Part shown: positions 43,055 through 52,238 of the stretch, piece by piece | Layout of the letters: every line of letters begins with the position of its first letter | How positions within the stretch are numbered: position 1 is the stretch's first letter | Assembly (NCBI GenBank): GCA_947454105.1 | Contig: CANGIP010000012.1 | Span: 1-64,000 of the forward strand | Direction of reading: 5' to 3' | DNA from: Actinomycetota bacterium | Lineage (GTDB): Bacteria > Actinomycetota > Acidimicrobiia > Acidimicrobiales > Ilumatobacteraceae | Length of the DNA stretch: 64,000 nt | Program-made: the position numbers and the translations under genes | The notes under the pieces: model-generated | Database searches by the model: none | What the model was told of the DNA's origin: nothing | Seen by the model: the letters and a program-made list of their open reading frames with translations, nothing else

Positions 43055-44559
43055 TGGGCGCTCAAACCATGACTTATCCGTCAATCGATTGGTTGGCCAT
43101 TACGCCGATCATCATTCTGCTCGGCGGCATGATGATCAACTTGGTCATTGCTGCACTCACTCGGGCTTGGCCACGCGCCTGGTATGCCATCGGAACGGTT
43201 GAACTTGCGGTCGCAGCACTCATAGTAGAAATGTTTTTGTGGCACGACATCAATAAAGACGGCGCACGCATCATCATCAATAATGCGATCTCAATTGATC
43301 ACTTCACGATGTTCTGTTGGATCGGTATCGCAGGTGCCTTAGCGCTCGTGTCACTATCAACTGCCGAATATTTGCGTCGTGAATCGCTTGAAGGTCCCGA
43401 GGTGTACGCGTTGTACATCTGTGCGGCCCTTGGTGCAATGATCATGACGGCATCGAACGACATGATTGTGTTGTTCTTGGGTCTGGAAACATTGTCAATC
43501 GCGTTGTACGTGTTGGCCTCAAGTCATCGTCGTCGTGCCGAAAGTCAAGAAAGTGGCTTGAAGTACTTCATTCTTGGTGGCTTTGCTTCAGCCTTCTTCT
43601 TGTATGGCATTGCGTTGATCTACGGCTCAACTGGCACCACCAACATCAGTGGTATCGGCAACGTGTTGTCGACCGAAGTATTCATCAAGGGTGACGACGC
43701 GATGCTGCTTGCTGGTATTGCACTTCTCATCGTTGGTCTGGCCTTCAAAGTTGCCGTCGTTCCGTTCCACTTCTGGACTCCCGATGTGTACCAAGGTGCA
43801 CCAACACCCGTCACGTCGTTTATGGCATCGGTCGGTAAGTTTGCGGCCTTCGCTGCCCTCCTTCGAGTTGTCGCAACTGCATTACCGAGCCGTGCTGAAG
43901 ATTGGCGCCCAGTGATTTGGGTGCTGGCCATCTTGTCGGTAGTTGTGGGCTCGGTCCTCGCCGTTGTGCAGACCGACGTCAAGCGCATGTTGGCGTACTC
44001 GTCAATTAGCCATGCTGGTTTCATGATGATTGGTATTGAATCGATCGGACACAGTGGCGACGTTGATGGATTACCCGCCACCTTGATGTACTTGATGATC
44101 TATTCGGTCTTGGTCATCGGAACTTTCACCGTGGTGTCACTCGTGACTCGAACTGGTGACAACGGCAGCGACATCGGTTCATTCCGTGGACTCGGAAAAG
44201 AACGACCGGCGTTGGCATTGGCGATGACAGTGTTCTTGTTGGCCCAGGCTGGTATGCCCCTCACATCGGGCTTCATTGCCAAGTTCGGTGTCATTAAGGC
44301 AGCCGCTACGAATCACAGTTACGCCATTGCGATTATCGCCATGGTTGCTTCGGTGATTGCGGCCTTGTTGTACTTGCGCATCATGATCAGCATGTGGTTG
44401 AGCGATGAAGAGTCGGGCGACGACAAGCGCGAAGCCATCAAGGTGCCGTTCACCGCTGGTTTTGTCGTTGCCGGATCTGCTTTTTTCACGTTGCTCGTGG
44501 GTGTCTGGCCAGGATGGCTGATTGACGCTTCGCAAGCCGCATTGCAACTCGCCAAATAG
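43054..44559 (+). CDS. nuoN: NADH-quinone oxidoreductase subunit N
   Basis: A 501-aa antiporter-like subunit ending the first complex I set. Motifs: IVLFLGLETLSIALYVLASS, KVAVVPFHFWTPDVYQGAPTPVTSFMA and DVKRMLAYSSISHAGFMMIG. About 14 helices. The operon seems to end here: the next gene begins after a 64-bp spacer with a GGGG-TCT-CCCC hairpin but no T-tract. Confidence 0.96.
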   Translation: MGAQTMTYPSIDWLAITPIIILLGGMMINLVIAALTRAWPRAWYAIGTVELAVAALIVEMFLWHDINKDGARIIINNAISIDHFTMFCWIGIAGALALVSLSTAEYLRRESLEGPEVYALYICAALGAMIMTASNDMIVLFLGLETLSIALYVLASSHRRRAESQESGLKYFILGGFASAFFLYGIALIYGSTGTTNISGIGNVLSTEVFIKGDDAMLLAGIALLIVGLAFKVAVVPFHFWTPDVYQGAPTPVTSFMASVGKFAAFAALLRVVATALPSRAEDWRPVIWVLAILSVVVGSVLAVVQTDVKRMLAYSSISHAGFMMIGIESIGHSGDVDGLPATLMYLMIYSVLVIGTFTVVSLVTRTGDNGSDIGSFRGLGKERPALALAMTVFLLAQAGMPLTSGFIAKFGVIKAAATNHSYAIAIIAMVASVIAALLYLRIMISMWLSDEESGDDKREAIKVPFTAGFVVAGSAFFTLLVGVWPGWLIDASQAALQLAK

Positions 44560-44607
44560 GCAACATTCTTTTCAGTGTGGGGGTCTCCCCGAAACTGCGG
44601 TAGCCCC

Positions 44608-44625
44608 ATGACAGACTGATGTCAT
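44608..44625. promoter_or_regulatory. inverted repeat over the start of the RecB-like gene
   Basis: ATGACA-GACTGA-TGTCAT is a perfect 6-bp inverted repeat whose right arm covers the first two bases of ATG 44624. No Shine-Dalgarno is visible, so the gene may be leaderless and the repeat a promoter-proximal operator. A chance repeat is also possible. Confidence 0.2.
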
Positions 44626-45391
44626 GTTAGAAACGCCGGAGTACCTCTCGCCATCGTCTATTTCGACGTATCGCGATTGCCCGATGAAATTTAAGTTCTC
44701 GCGCATTGACAGAATTGTTGAGCCTCCCACTTGGCAAACACACCTCGGCACTTTTGTTCATGAAGTTCTTGAACACTTTTACCAACTTGATGGCGATGCT
44801 CGAACGGTTGAGTCAGTGAAGGCAACTGCAACTGAGCGTTGGACCGTTGGCGAATGGGAAGCAAAAGTTAATGAGCTAGAGAAAAAGCTCGGAACGATTA
44901 CTGAATTCAAAAAGTCAGCTTTTGAATGTATGACTAACTTGTGGAAAATCGAAGATCCGCAGCAGACCGAACTCATCGGCATGGAATACGAACTCTTCAC
45001 TGATGTAGAAGGTGTTCGTATGAAGGGTTTTGTTGATCGTTTTCTTTTTGACGACGACGGAAAAATCATTATTAGTGATTACAAAACTGGGGCGATTCCA
45101 AATCCGCGATTCAAATCAGATGATGACAAGTATTTCCAGCTTCTGGCTTATGCACTCATGTTTGAATCAGCAGATCAAGAAGAAACGTCAAAGTTGCAGT
45201 TGTTGTATTTGAAGCACAGCGCCAATCATGAAATGTCTGTGACACCAGTCAAACTTGCTATTGCTCGCGGTGTCATCGTTGAAACAAAGGAGGCAATCGA
45301 TCAGGCGTGTGCGACTGAAAACTTTGCCTGCAATAAGACAAAATTATGCGACTGGTGCTTCCACAAGCCGTATTGCCCGGCACATCAGTAA
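44624..45391 (+). CDS. RecB-family PD-(D/E)XK nuclease with Fe-S cysteines
   Basis: A 255-aa single-domain nuclease of the Cas4/AddB/RecB type. The site residues are seen as Asp in MKGFVDRFLF and D-x-K in IIISDYKTGAI; a YFQLLAYALMFE QhXXY-like motif follows. Cys at YRDCP near the start and three near the end (ACNKTKLCDWCFHKPYC) form the 4Fe-4S staple of such nucleases. The N-terminal LSPSSISTYRDCPMKFKF is the usual RecB-like opening. Actinobacterial homologues are annotated simply as RecB-family exonucleases. No cas genes are near, so a Cas4 role is unsupported. Confidence 0.88.
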   Translation: MLETPEYLSPSSISTYRDCPMKFKFSRIDRIVEPPTWQTHLGTFVHEVLEHFYQLDGDARTVESVKATATERWTVGEWEAKVNELEKKLGTITEFKKSAFECMTNLWKIEDPQQTELIGMEYELFTDVEGVRMKGFVDRFLFDDDGKIIISDYKTGAIPNPRFKSDDDKYFQLLAYALMFESADQEETSKLQLLYLKHSANHEMSVTPVKLAIARGVIVETKEAIDQACATENFACNKTKLCDWCFHKPYCPAHQ

Positions 45392-45399
45392 CGCTTGGG

Positions 45400-46095
45400 T
45401 TATTTGATAGATGCGATTAACGCATCGAATAGATTTTGTTGCTGTTGATCTTCGGTTGCTGAGTCTTCGGGATGCCACTGCACGGCCACACACCATGTCG
45501 CCGTTGTGCTTTCGATTGCCTCGATTGTCCCGTCAATTGCTCGACCAGATACAACGAATCCGTGACCCAGGGCGTCAATGGCTTGATGATGAAATGAATG
45601 GCAGGCTTTTGCTTGCGGTGCACCAATTGCTTGGGCAACCTTTGAATTGGGTGTGAGATTGACAGGGTGATAGTTCTGACGATGATCTTCGGTTCCGAGA
45701 TCTTGAATCAGAGTTCCACCATGGGCAACGTTGACCACTTGCAGACCACGGCAGATGGCAAGCATAGGAATGTCTTCGGCTATGGCATGACGCGCCACGG
45801 CTAATTCGATTTCATCGTGACTCGCATTAATGCCGTACAACGCGGGTGTCGTTGCGGCCTGTCCGTAATGTTTCGGGTCGATATCACCGCCGCCGTGAAG
45901 AACGATTGCATCACATCGTGACAACAATGTTTCGATCTGATCATGAAGATCGGCGATGGGCGGCAAAATGATCGGAATTCCACCTGCCCGAGTGATGGCA
46001 TGTGCGTATGTGCGTCCAATACCAAATGCGGGACCGCGCACGCCCGTGGCGTCAGTGATCTCACGACCAACAATTAATACAACGGGATTCTTCAC
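45400..46095 (-). CDS. class I glutamine amidotransferase, PuuD-like gamma-glutamyl hydrolase
   Basis: A 231-aa peptidase C26 family protein. The nucleophile is Cys in PMLAICRGLQVVNVAHGGTL, with His-x-Glu in VQWHPEDS. FHHQAIDALG and VLHGGGDIDPKHYG are typical of PuuD, which releases GABA from gamma-glutamyl-GABA in putrescine breakdown. GTG 46095 gives the family start (VKNPVVLIVGREI); the frame upstream is not homologous. It is divergent from the Old-Yellow-Enzyme gene, with an aldehyde dehydrogenase after that, so a polyamine or related route is possible. Confidence 0.85.
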   Translation of the reverse strand: MKNPVVLIVGREITDATGVRGPAFGIGRTYAHAITRAGGIPIILPPIADLHDQIETLLSRCDAIVLHGGGDIDPKHYGQAATTPALYGINASHDEIELAVARHAIAEDIPMLAICRGLQVVNVAHGGTLIQDLGTEDHRQNYHPVNLTPNSKVAQAIGAPQAKACHSFHHQAIDALGHGFVVSGRAIDGTIEAIESTTATWCVAVQWHPEDSATEDQQQQNLFDALIASIK

Positions 46096-46136
46096 AAAAT
46101 CATTCTGCCAGCAGTGCCAGCGGTAAAGATGGGTAT

Positions 46137-47216
46137 ATGACCTCGTTGCTCGATTCAGTGTCCTTTGCCAGCGGTACAAAAATGACCAATCGCTTTATGT
46201 TGGCTCCTCTCACCAATCAGCAAAGTCATGCCGACGGAACGCTCTCGAATGAGGAACACCATTGGTTGACCATGCGTGCACAGGGAGGATTTGGATTAAC
46301 CATGACGTGTGCTGCCCATGTCCAAAAGACTGGCCAGGGGTTTGCTGGGCAGTTGGCAACATTTGGTGACGAGCACATTGCTGGACTCAAGCGTCTCGCT
46401 CGAGATATCAAGAGCCAGGGAAGTTTGTCGATTGTGCAGTTGCATCATGCTGGTCAAAAATCGCCAGCCGACCTCATCGGACGCGCTCCTATGTGCCCAT
46501 CTGATGATGCGGCAACAGGTGCTCAAGCGATGACCAACGCCGAGGTCTATGAGACCATCAACGCCTTTGTTGACGCTGCAGTTCGCTGCGAGAAGGCTGG
46601 CTTTGAGGGCGTTGAACTTCATGGAGCACATGGTTATTTGATCGGCCAGTTCTTGTCGCCAGAAATCAATCAGCGCACTGATGAATTTGGCGGAAGTCTC
46701 GATAATCGGGCCGGATTCTTGTTAGCAATCATCGACGGCATTCGACGCGACTGTCGCGACTCGTTGAACTTGTCGGTGCGACTGTCACCTGAACGTTTTG
46801 GTTTGAAGACTTCAGAGATGCTTGAACTCTTTGGCTGGCTCGTTGATTCAAAGAAGCTTGACTTCATCGACATGTCAATGTGGGATATTCGTAAAGATGC
46901 CGTTGATGAAGATTTTGCTGGCAAGACATTGATGCAGATCTTTGGTGGAGCCGAACGTGGAAATACCCGACTAGGTGTGGCCGGAAAGATTTATTCGGCA
47001 GCCGACGCCCAGTGGGCGGTTGACAACGGCGCTGATTTCGCAGTGATTGGTCGTGCAGCAATTGCTCATCATGATTTTGCGCGTTTGGCTGGTGCCGATC
47101 CCGAATTCACAATGCGACCTTTGCCCATCAATCCAGAAGAACTCAAAGCCGAAGGTCTCTCGGATGGATTCATTGAATACATGAAGGCATTCAAAGGTTT
47201 TGTTGCCGAAGCCTAG
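46137..47216 (+). CDS. Old Yellow Enzyme family NADH:flavin oxidoreductase
   Basis: A 359-aa FMN-dependent TIM-barrel enzyme. Motifs: NRFMLAPLTNQQSHADG, IVQLHHAGQKS, the substrate pair in FEGVELHGAHGYLIGQFLSP, NQRTDEFGGSLDNRAGF and the phosphate-binding end DFAVIGRAAIAHHDF. It reduces activated alkenes or related substrates; the natural substrate is not visible. The aldehyde dehydrogenase gene follows after 10 bp and is likely cotranscribed. Confidence 0.88.
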   Translation: MTSLLDSVSFASGTKMTNRFMLAPLTNQQSHADGTLSNEEHHWLTMRAQGGFGLTMTCAAHVQKTGQGFAGQLATFGDEHIAGLKRLARDIKSQGSLSIVQLHHAGQKSPADLIGRAPMCPSDDAATGAQAMTNAEVYETINAFVDAAVRCEKAGFEGVELHGAHGYLIGQFLSPEINQRTDEFGGSLDNRAGFLLAIIDGIRRDCRDSLNLSVRLSPERFGLKTSEMLELFGWLVDSKKLDFIDMSMWDIRKDAVDEDFAGKTLMQIFGGAERGNTRLGVAGKIYSAADAQWAVDNGADFAVIGRAAIAHHDFARLAGADPEFTMRPLPINPEELKAEGLSDGFIEYMKAFKGFVAEA

Positions 47217-47226
47217 AGTGGAAAAC

Positions 47227-48588
47227 ATGTCCGATCGCTCCATCACGCTTCGCAATCCAGCCGACGACTCGGTGATACAAGACGTTGCCTTAGCGACGGC
47301 GCACGATGTTGATCAGGCAGTTATTCGCGCGCAAGCCGCACTGCCAGCGTGGCGCGATATGGCACCGAACGATCGCATCAAGATCATGCGGCGCTTCGCA
47401 GAAGCAATTGCGGCTCATGCACAAGAGTTGGCCGAACTTGATACGCGCAATATGGGCATGCCAATTGGTTCAAGTAAGTGGTGTGCCGATACTGCTGCCG
47501 AAGTCATTCATTACTATGCCGGAGCGATTGACAAGCACCTTGGTCATACCTACCCAGTAGCTGGTGGAGTCACGATGACTTTTCACGAGCCGCTTGGCGT
47601 GGTGGGTCTCATTGTGCCCTGGAATTTCCCCGTACTGATTGCTTGTTGGAAGCTTGGGCCAGCATTGGCGTGCGGCAATACCGTGATTTTGAAACCTGCC
47701 GAAACAACACCATTAAGTGCGATGCGACTTAGTGAGTTAGCACTCGAAGCCGGAATTCCTGAAGGTGTGTTGCAAGTTGTTGTCGGAACGGGCCCAGAAG
47801 CAGGATGGCGGTTAGTTGAACATCCGGTGGTGCGCAAAATTGGTTTCACCGGAAGTACTGCAGTGGGCAAACGCATTATGGCTGGCGGTTCTGAGCATTT
47901 GAAGCGAGTCACTCTTGAACTTGGTGGCAAGAGCGCCAACATCATTTTTGCTGATGCAGATATTGAAACAGTTGCGGCATCGGCTCCAGGTGCGGTCTTC
48001 GATAACAGTGGCCAAGACTGCTGTTCACGTTCACGCATTTTTGTACAACGACCAATTTTTGATGAGTTTGTTGAATTGATGATTGCCGAAACACAAAAGA
48101 TTGTGGTCGGCGATCCGATGGACCCAAAAACAGCAATGGGGCCTTTGTTTACGCGGGCACATCATGATCGAGTGTCGTCGTATCTTGAAGGTGTCACACC
48201 AACCTGGTCCGGATCGGCGCCAACCGGAAATGGTTATTGGTTCCCGTGCACCATCATCGCTACTGCAGATATAACAAGCCGAGTATGTACCGAAGAAATC
48301 TTTGGGCCAATCGCCACGATCATTCCTTTCACCGATGAGAACGATGTTTTGAGAATGGCCAACGACACTGAATACGGATTATCTGGTTCGGTATGGACCC
48401 GAGATGCTGAGCGAGCAATGCGAGTTGCACGTCGACTCGAAGGCGGAACGTTAAGTGTGAATTCAAATTCATCGGTGCGATTCTCCACACCATTTGGTGG
48501 ATTCAAACAAAGTGGAATCGGTCGCGAATTATCAATGACCGCAATGGACCATTACAGCGAACTCAAAACCATCTTCTGGAAGTCATAA
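47227..48588 (+). CDS. NAD(P)-dependent aldehyde dehydrogenase
   Basis: A 453-aa ALDH-superfamily enzyme. Motifs: VPWNFPVLIACWKLGPALACGNTVILKPAE (cofactor region), GFTGSTAVGKRIM, the general-base Glu in VTLELGGKSANI, and the nucleophile Cys in NSGQDCCSRSRIFVQ. The C-terminal PFGGFKQSGIGRELS is typical. Betaine-aldehyde or gamma-aminobutyraldehyde dehydrogenases are near relatives, which suits the PuuD-like neighbour, but specificity is unproven. ATG 47227 gives the normal start. The stop is 3 bp before the palindromic repeat. Confidence 0.9.
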   Translation: MSDRSITLRNPADDSVIQDVALATAHDVDQAVIRAQAALPAWRDMAPNDRIKIMRRFAEAIAAHAQELAELDTRNMGMPIGSSKWCADTAAEVIHYYAGAIDKHLGHTYPVAGGVTMTFHEPLGVVGLIVPWNFPVLIACWKLGPALACGNTVILKPAETTPLSAMRLSELALEAGIPEGVLQVVVGTGPEAGWRLVEHPVVRKIGFTGSTAVGKRIMAGGSEHLKRVTLELGGKSANIIFADADIETVAASAPGAVFDNSGQDCCSRSRIFVQRPIFDEFVELMIAETQKIVVGDPMDPKTAMGPLFTRAHHDRVSSYLEGVTPTWSGSAPTGNGYWFPCTIIATADITSRVCTEEIFGPIATIIPFTDENDVLRMANDTEYGLSGSVWTRDAERAMRVARRLEGGTLSVNSNSSVRFSTPFGGFKQSGIGRELSMTAMDHYSELKTIFWKS

Positions 48589-48591
48589 TCC

Positions 48592-48650
48592 ATTGTGCTT
48601 CTGGTGTCGTTTAATTTGGTATAGCCAAGTAAAACAACACCAGAATCACA
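48592..48650. repeat. 59-bp palindromic repeat, copy 2
   Basis: Matches copy 1 (12534-12592) at 49 of 59 positions with no gaps; the most conserved blocks are the TTCTGGTGT arm, the TATAGCCAA centre and the ACACCAGAATCAC arm. Here the 15-bp arms have two mismatched pairs. It lies between two convergent genes and covers the stop codon (48646-48648) of the threonine ammonia-lyase gene, so it may terminate both. Confidence 0.8.
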
Positions 48651-49848
48651 AGGCGTTGATCTCGTAGCCAGCATCACGCACAGTGTCGATTAACAATTCG
48701 GCATGATCGGGACCACGAACTTCAAGAACTGCGTTAACCCCTGTTTCACGTACGTGTAAATCAACACCATCGCGTACATGATCAATGTCAATCACACTCG
48801 CGCCGACTTCGGCAAAAATCGTCAGCAACTTGGCGAGTCCACCTGGACGATCGCTCACTTTGACGAACACGATGAGACGACGGCCAGCTTGAGTTTCAAA
48901 ACGACGAATGAGTCCAGGCACAACACCCAGATCCACGTTCCCACCCGACAACACAACACAAGTAGTACCACTGCGCGATGGCGCTGCACGTTCGCTCAAC
49001 AAAGCCGACACGCCAACTGCGCCACCACCTTCGACGTACAACTTTGAACGCTCCATTAACAACACCATCGCATCGGCAACTGCATCTTCGTCAACGACAA
49101 CAATGTCATCAAGCCATTTTTCGATGAGTGGTCGAGTGATCTCGCCAGGTTTCTTGACAGCAATACCGTCGGCCAATGTGAACACCGGACCAGTTGGGGG
49201 AGTGCTGTTCGCATAAGGTGCGCACGCTTCAACTTGAACACCAATCACTTTGATCGTTGGATCATGTTGTTTGACTGCGATAGCAACACCACTTGCAAGT
49301 CCGCCACCACCTAAGGGCACTAGCACGCGACGCAAGTTGGGAATATCAACGATGAGTTCGAGTCCGAGAGTTGCTTGACCAGCTACGACAACTGCATCGT
49401 CGTAGGGATGACAAAACTGCATTCCTTTTTCGGTGGCGCGGGCGCGCGCTGCAGTAACCGCTTCATCTAATGAATCGCCACCTTCAACGACTGTTGCTCC
49501 ATAAGCACGACATGCCGCGATCTTGGCAATGGGTGCATTTTTCGGAACGAAGATTTCGCACGGAACTCCAAAGGTGCGCGCCGCGAATGCTAAAGCTTGG
49601 GCATGGTTGCCAGCGCTTCCGGCGGTGACTCCGGTTTTTGCTAACTCGCCCAGCGAAGAGAGCTTGCTCATCGCACCACGGATTTTGAAACTTCCGGTGC
49701 GTTGCATGTTTTCGGCCTTGAGCACAATGTCGCCTCCGGTCCGATCGCTCAGCGCGGCTGACGCCGTGACGGGGGTGTGCTTGACGACCCCCGCGCCAGC
49801 GGCGTGGGCACGAGCGATATCGGCAGCAGAAATCTCAATGGCGGGCAT
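48646..49848 (-). CDS. ilvA: threonine ammonia-lyase with ACT domain
   Basis: A 400-aa PLP enzyme deaminating threonine to 2-oxobutyrate. The PLP Lys lies in RTGSFKIRGAM; GSAGNHAQALAFAA and the phosphate loop VPLGGGGLASGVA are present. A C-terminal ACT domain (IVFVKVSDRPGGLAKLLTIF) marks the short IlvA/TdcB type that binds a regulatory amino acid. It may be biosynthetic (isoleucine) or catabolic. ATG 49848 is the family start. It is divergent from the amidotransferase gene with 46 bp between. Confidence 0.9.
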   Translation of the reverse strand: MPAIEISAADIARAHAAGAGVVKHTPVTASAALSDRTGGDIVLKAENMQRTGSFKIRGAMSKLSSLGELAKTGVTAGSAGNHAQALAFAARTFGVPCEIFVPKNAPIAKIAACRAYGATVVEGGDSLDEAVTAARARATEKGMQFCHPYDDAVVVAGQATLGLELIVDIPNLRRVLVPLGGGGLASGVAIAVKQHDPTIKVIGVQVEACAPYANSTPPTGPVFTLADGIAVKKPGEITRPLIEKWLDDIVVVDEDAVADAMVLLMERSKLYVEGGGAVGVSALLSERAAPSRSGTTCVVLSGGNVDLGVVPGLIRRFETQAGRRLIVFVKVSDRPGGLAKLLTIFAEVGASVIDIDHVRDGVDLHVRETGVNAVLEVRGPDHAELLIDTVRDAGYEINAL

Positions 49849-49894
49849 GCATGGTTCACCATACTCAGGGTGATCCCCATATTGTGGGGCACAT

Positions 49895-50584
49895 ATGCGT
49901 GCGCTCGTGGTTGCCAATTCAAATGATGCCGACCCCGGATTTGTGGGCGAGCGTTTCCGCCACCACGGCTTTGCCTTCTCGGAGGCTCATCGCGAGTATC
50001 CCGCCGAATGGCCAGAAATGGCTGGTCACGACCTGATTTTGCTCCTCGGATCAGAGTGGAGCGTCTATTGGGATCATATTTCGGGTGAAGTGGCCGCCGA
50101 ATCGGCCCTTGTTCGAGCCGCCCATCAGGCCGGAATCCCGATATTTGGTATCTGTTTTGGTTCGCAAATGGTGGCCCATGCTTTGGGGGGTCGAGTCCAT
50201 CGCGCAACCCGTCCGGAGGTCGGTTGGCACCAGGTGGAAACCACATTTCCGCAGGTCATAGCCTCGGGACCATGGTTGCAGTGGCATTTTGATGTCTTTG
50301 AAAAGCCGGCCGAATTCACCCAATTGGCCCACAGCGAGTCGGGTCCGCAGGCCATTGTGGCCGGCCGGACCTTCGCCAGCCAGTTCCACCCCGAGGCCAC
50401 TGAGTCGATGTTGGCGCGTTGGACCGCTGGCGGGGGAACCGATGAATTGAGCCGACTCGGCCTGACCCCTGAACAGGTCATGGCTGATACCCGTGCCAAC
50501 GTCGGTGTGAGTCGCAAAAACAGCGACCGAATCGTTGACTGGTTTGTCGAGTCGGTCGCCTCGGCGACGCTCGGGCGTGACTGA
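49895..50584 (+). CDS. class I glutamine amidotransferase (GuaA-like domain)
   Basis: A 229-aa stand-alone amidotransferase domain. Nucleophile Cys in IFGICFGSQMVAHALGG and His-x-Glu in ASQFHPEATE; HDLILLLGSEWSVY is the oxyanion strand. It resembles GMP-synthase-type GATases of unknown partner. The last 45 residues are a helical extension. It lies 66 bp before nuoA2 on the same strand; nothing else connects the two. Confidence 0.85.
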   Translation: MRALVVANSNDADPGFVGERFRHHGFAFSEAHREYPAEWPEMAGHDLILLLGSEWSVYWDHISGEVAAESALVRAAHQAGIPIFGICFGSQMVAHALGGRVHRATRPEVGWHQVETTFPQVIASGPWLQWHFDVFEKPAEFTQLAHSESGPQAIVAGRTFASQFHPEATESMLARWTAGGGTDELSRLGLTPEQVMADTRANVGVSRKNSDRIVDWFVESVASATLGRD

Positions 50585-50650
50585 ACTTCCAGCCATATGC
50601 AGGGAGAGAAGTTAGGAGTGGTTGGGTCGCCCGTAGTAGCGTCTTGGGCG

Positions 50651-51016
50651 ATGTCGGAGTTTTTGAGGTCCTACCTCGTCGTATTTTGGTTCGGGTTGAT
50701 CGCCCTTCTTTTGGCGTCCCTGCTTTTGGGGATTTCTGTTTTGATCCGCCCCTCAAATCCGACGCGTGAAAAATTGCTCACCTACGAAAGCGGTGTTGAT
50801 CCCGTTGGCGAAGGTTGGTCGCAAAGTCAGATTCGTTATTACGTGTTCGCACTTCTCTTCGTCGTGTTTGACGTTGAAGCAGTGTTTATTTTCCCGTGGG
50901 CCACTCAGCTCGAGCGCTACGCCGGTTTCGGTTTAGTTGAAATGGGTGTGTTTGTGGGTGTGTTGTTATTGGGTCTCGTCTACGCCTGGCGCAAGGGTGT
51001 CCTTCGCTGGGTGTAA
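50651..51016 (+). CDS. nuoA2: complex I subunit A, second cluster
   Basis: A 121-aa three-helix subunit opening the second complex I operon. The conserved loop reads KLLTYESGVDPVGEGWSQSQIRYY: the usual Cys of YECG is Ser here (YESG). Helix 2 keeps the acidic FVVFDVEAVFIFPW. ATG 50651 fits the family start. The Cys-to-Ser change is also found in many bacterial NuoA proteins and alone says little. Confidence 0.93.
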   Translation: MSEFLRSYLVVFWFGLIALLLASLLLGISVLIRPSNPTREKLLTYESGVDPVGEGWSQSQIRYYVFALLFVVFDVEAVFIFPWATQLERYAGFGLVEMGVFVGVLLLGLVYAWRKGVLRWV

Positions 51017-51031
51017 TGGACAAGGAGTCAC

Positions 51032-51598
51032 ATGGGTCTCGTTGACCGCGGGCGGCTGCCAAAGCCGCTGAATTCATTACTAAACATGGGTCGCTCGTAC
51101 TCCCTTTGGGTGTATCAGTGGGGCCTTGCGTGTTGCGCCATCGAGATGGGCGCTGCTTTTGCATCCCCGCGATATGACGTGATGCGTCTTGGTGTGATTC
51201 CGCTTCCCGCAAGTCCGCGTCAAGCCGACCTTGTGGTGATTTCCGGAACCGTCACCGACAAGATGGCTCCGGCCATCAAGCGTTTGTACGAACAAATGCC
51301 CGATCCGAAGTACGTCATTTCAATGGGTTCGTGCGCCAATAGTGGTGGCCCTTATTGGGACAGTTACTCGGTCACGAAGGGTGTTGACCAAATCATTCCG
51401 GTCGATGTGTATGTACCTGGTTGCCCGCCTCGACCCGAAGCATTGCTTGAAGGTGTTGTGTTGTTACAACAGCGCATCTTGAACGAAGACATGGGTGCAC
51501 GTTGGCGCGGCGAGGGTTACAAGCCGATCATCGTTGGCGAAACCAAGAAGTCGAAGAAAGCTGCAGCGAAGCGAGGTGAGTTGAATGTCATCAACTGA
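51032..51598 (+). CDS. nuoB2: complex I subunit B, second cluster
   Basis: A 188-aa subunit with cluster N2 ligands intact: [22 protein letters not shown] and [13 protein letters not shown]. Compared with NuoB it starts 20 residues later and has a Lys-rich tail ([12 protein letters not shown]). The presence of N2 means electrons can still reach the quinone end. It overlaps nuoC2 by 14 bp. Confidence 0.95.
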   Translation: MGLVDRGRLPKPLNSLLNMGRSYSLWVYQWGLACCAIEMGAAFASPRYDVMRLGVIPLPASPRQADLVVISGTVTDKMAPAIKRLYEQMPDPKYVISMGSCANSGGPYWDSYSVTKGVDQIIPVDVYVPGCPPRPEALLEGVVLLQQRILNEDMGARWRGEGYKPIIVGETKKSKKAAAKRGELNVIN

Positions 51599-52238
51599 TA
51601 CTCCGATCGCTGAGATTCCTGGCGACACTTTGCGTGAGCGCATTGTTGACGATCTTCGTGCGCATATTGGTGCCGATCTCGTTGACAGTTTGGTGAAGCC
51701 TGGCGACGATGTGTGGGTGCGAGTGAGCACCGATGCATGGCGTCGTGCTGGCGTTGCTTTGCGTGACATGGGCTTTGAGTACTTCTGTTTCTTGTCGGCC
51801 ATTGACTGGATGCCATCACCGTTTGGCAAAGGTGAAGATGACCCGACTGCTCCGCCGCCCGAACGTGATGACACTGTGAAACAGGGTTACGCCGGTGGCG
51901 CTACTCGTTTGCAGGTTCTTGCTCGTTTAGTGCACCCGACATTGCATGTTGGCGTGAACATCAAGTGCGATGTTTCAGATTCTGAGCCGGTTGTTGAATC
52001 ATGGGTTTCAGTTTTTGCTGGTGCGAATTGGCACGAGCGTGAAGCACATGAAATGTTCGGAATCGGATTTGCTGGTCATCCCGATTTGCGCAACATGTAT
52101 TTGCCAACCGAATTTGAAGGTCATCCGTTGCGCAAAGACTTCCCATTGCTCGCACGCATGGTGAAGCCGTGGCCCGGAATTGTTGATGTTGAACCCATGC
52201 CTGGTGGCTCTGCTGATGAAGAAGGTGACGCAGAATGA
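51585..52238 (+). CDS. nuoC2: complex I subunit C, second cluster
   Basis: A 217-aa 30-kDa-family subunit. The signature reads [26 protein letters not shown], followed by [12 protein letters not shown]. An internal insertion ([19 protein letters not shown]) and an acidic C-terminal tail distinguish it from NuoC. It overlaps nuoD2 by 4 bp. Confidence 0.94.
   Translation: MSSTDTPIAEIPGDTLRERIVDDLRAHIGADLVDSLVKPGDDVWVRVSTDAWRRAGVALRDMGFEYFCFLSAIDWMPSPFGKGEDDPTAPPPERDDTVKQGYAGGATRLQVLARLVHPTLHVGVNIKCDVSDSEPVVESWVSVFAGANWHEREAHEMFGIGFAGHPDLRNMYLPTEFEGHPLRKDFPLLARMVKPWPGIVDVEPMPGGSADEEGDAE

Noticed and set aside
44624..45391. Cas4 of a CRISPR system
   Set aside because: The nuclease has Cas4-like cysteines, but no cas genes or repeats are near; RecB-like single-domain nucleases are common in actinobacteria.
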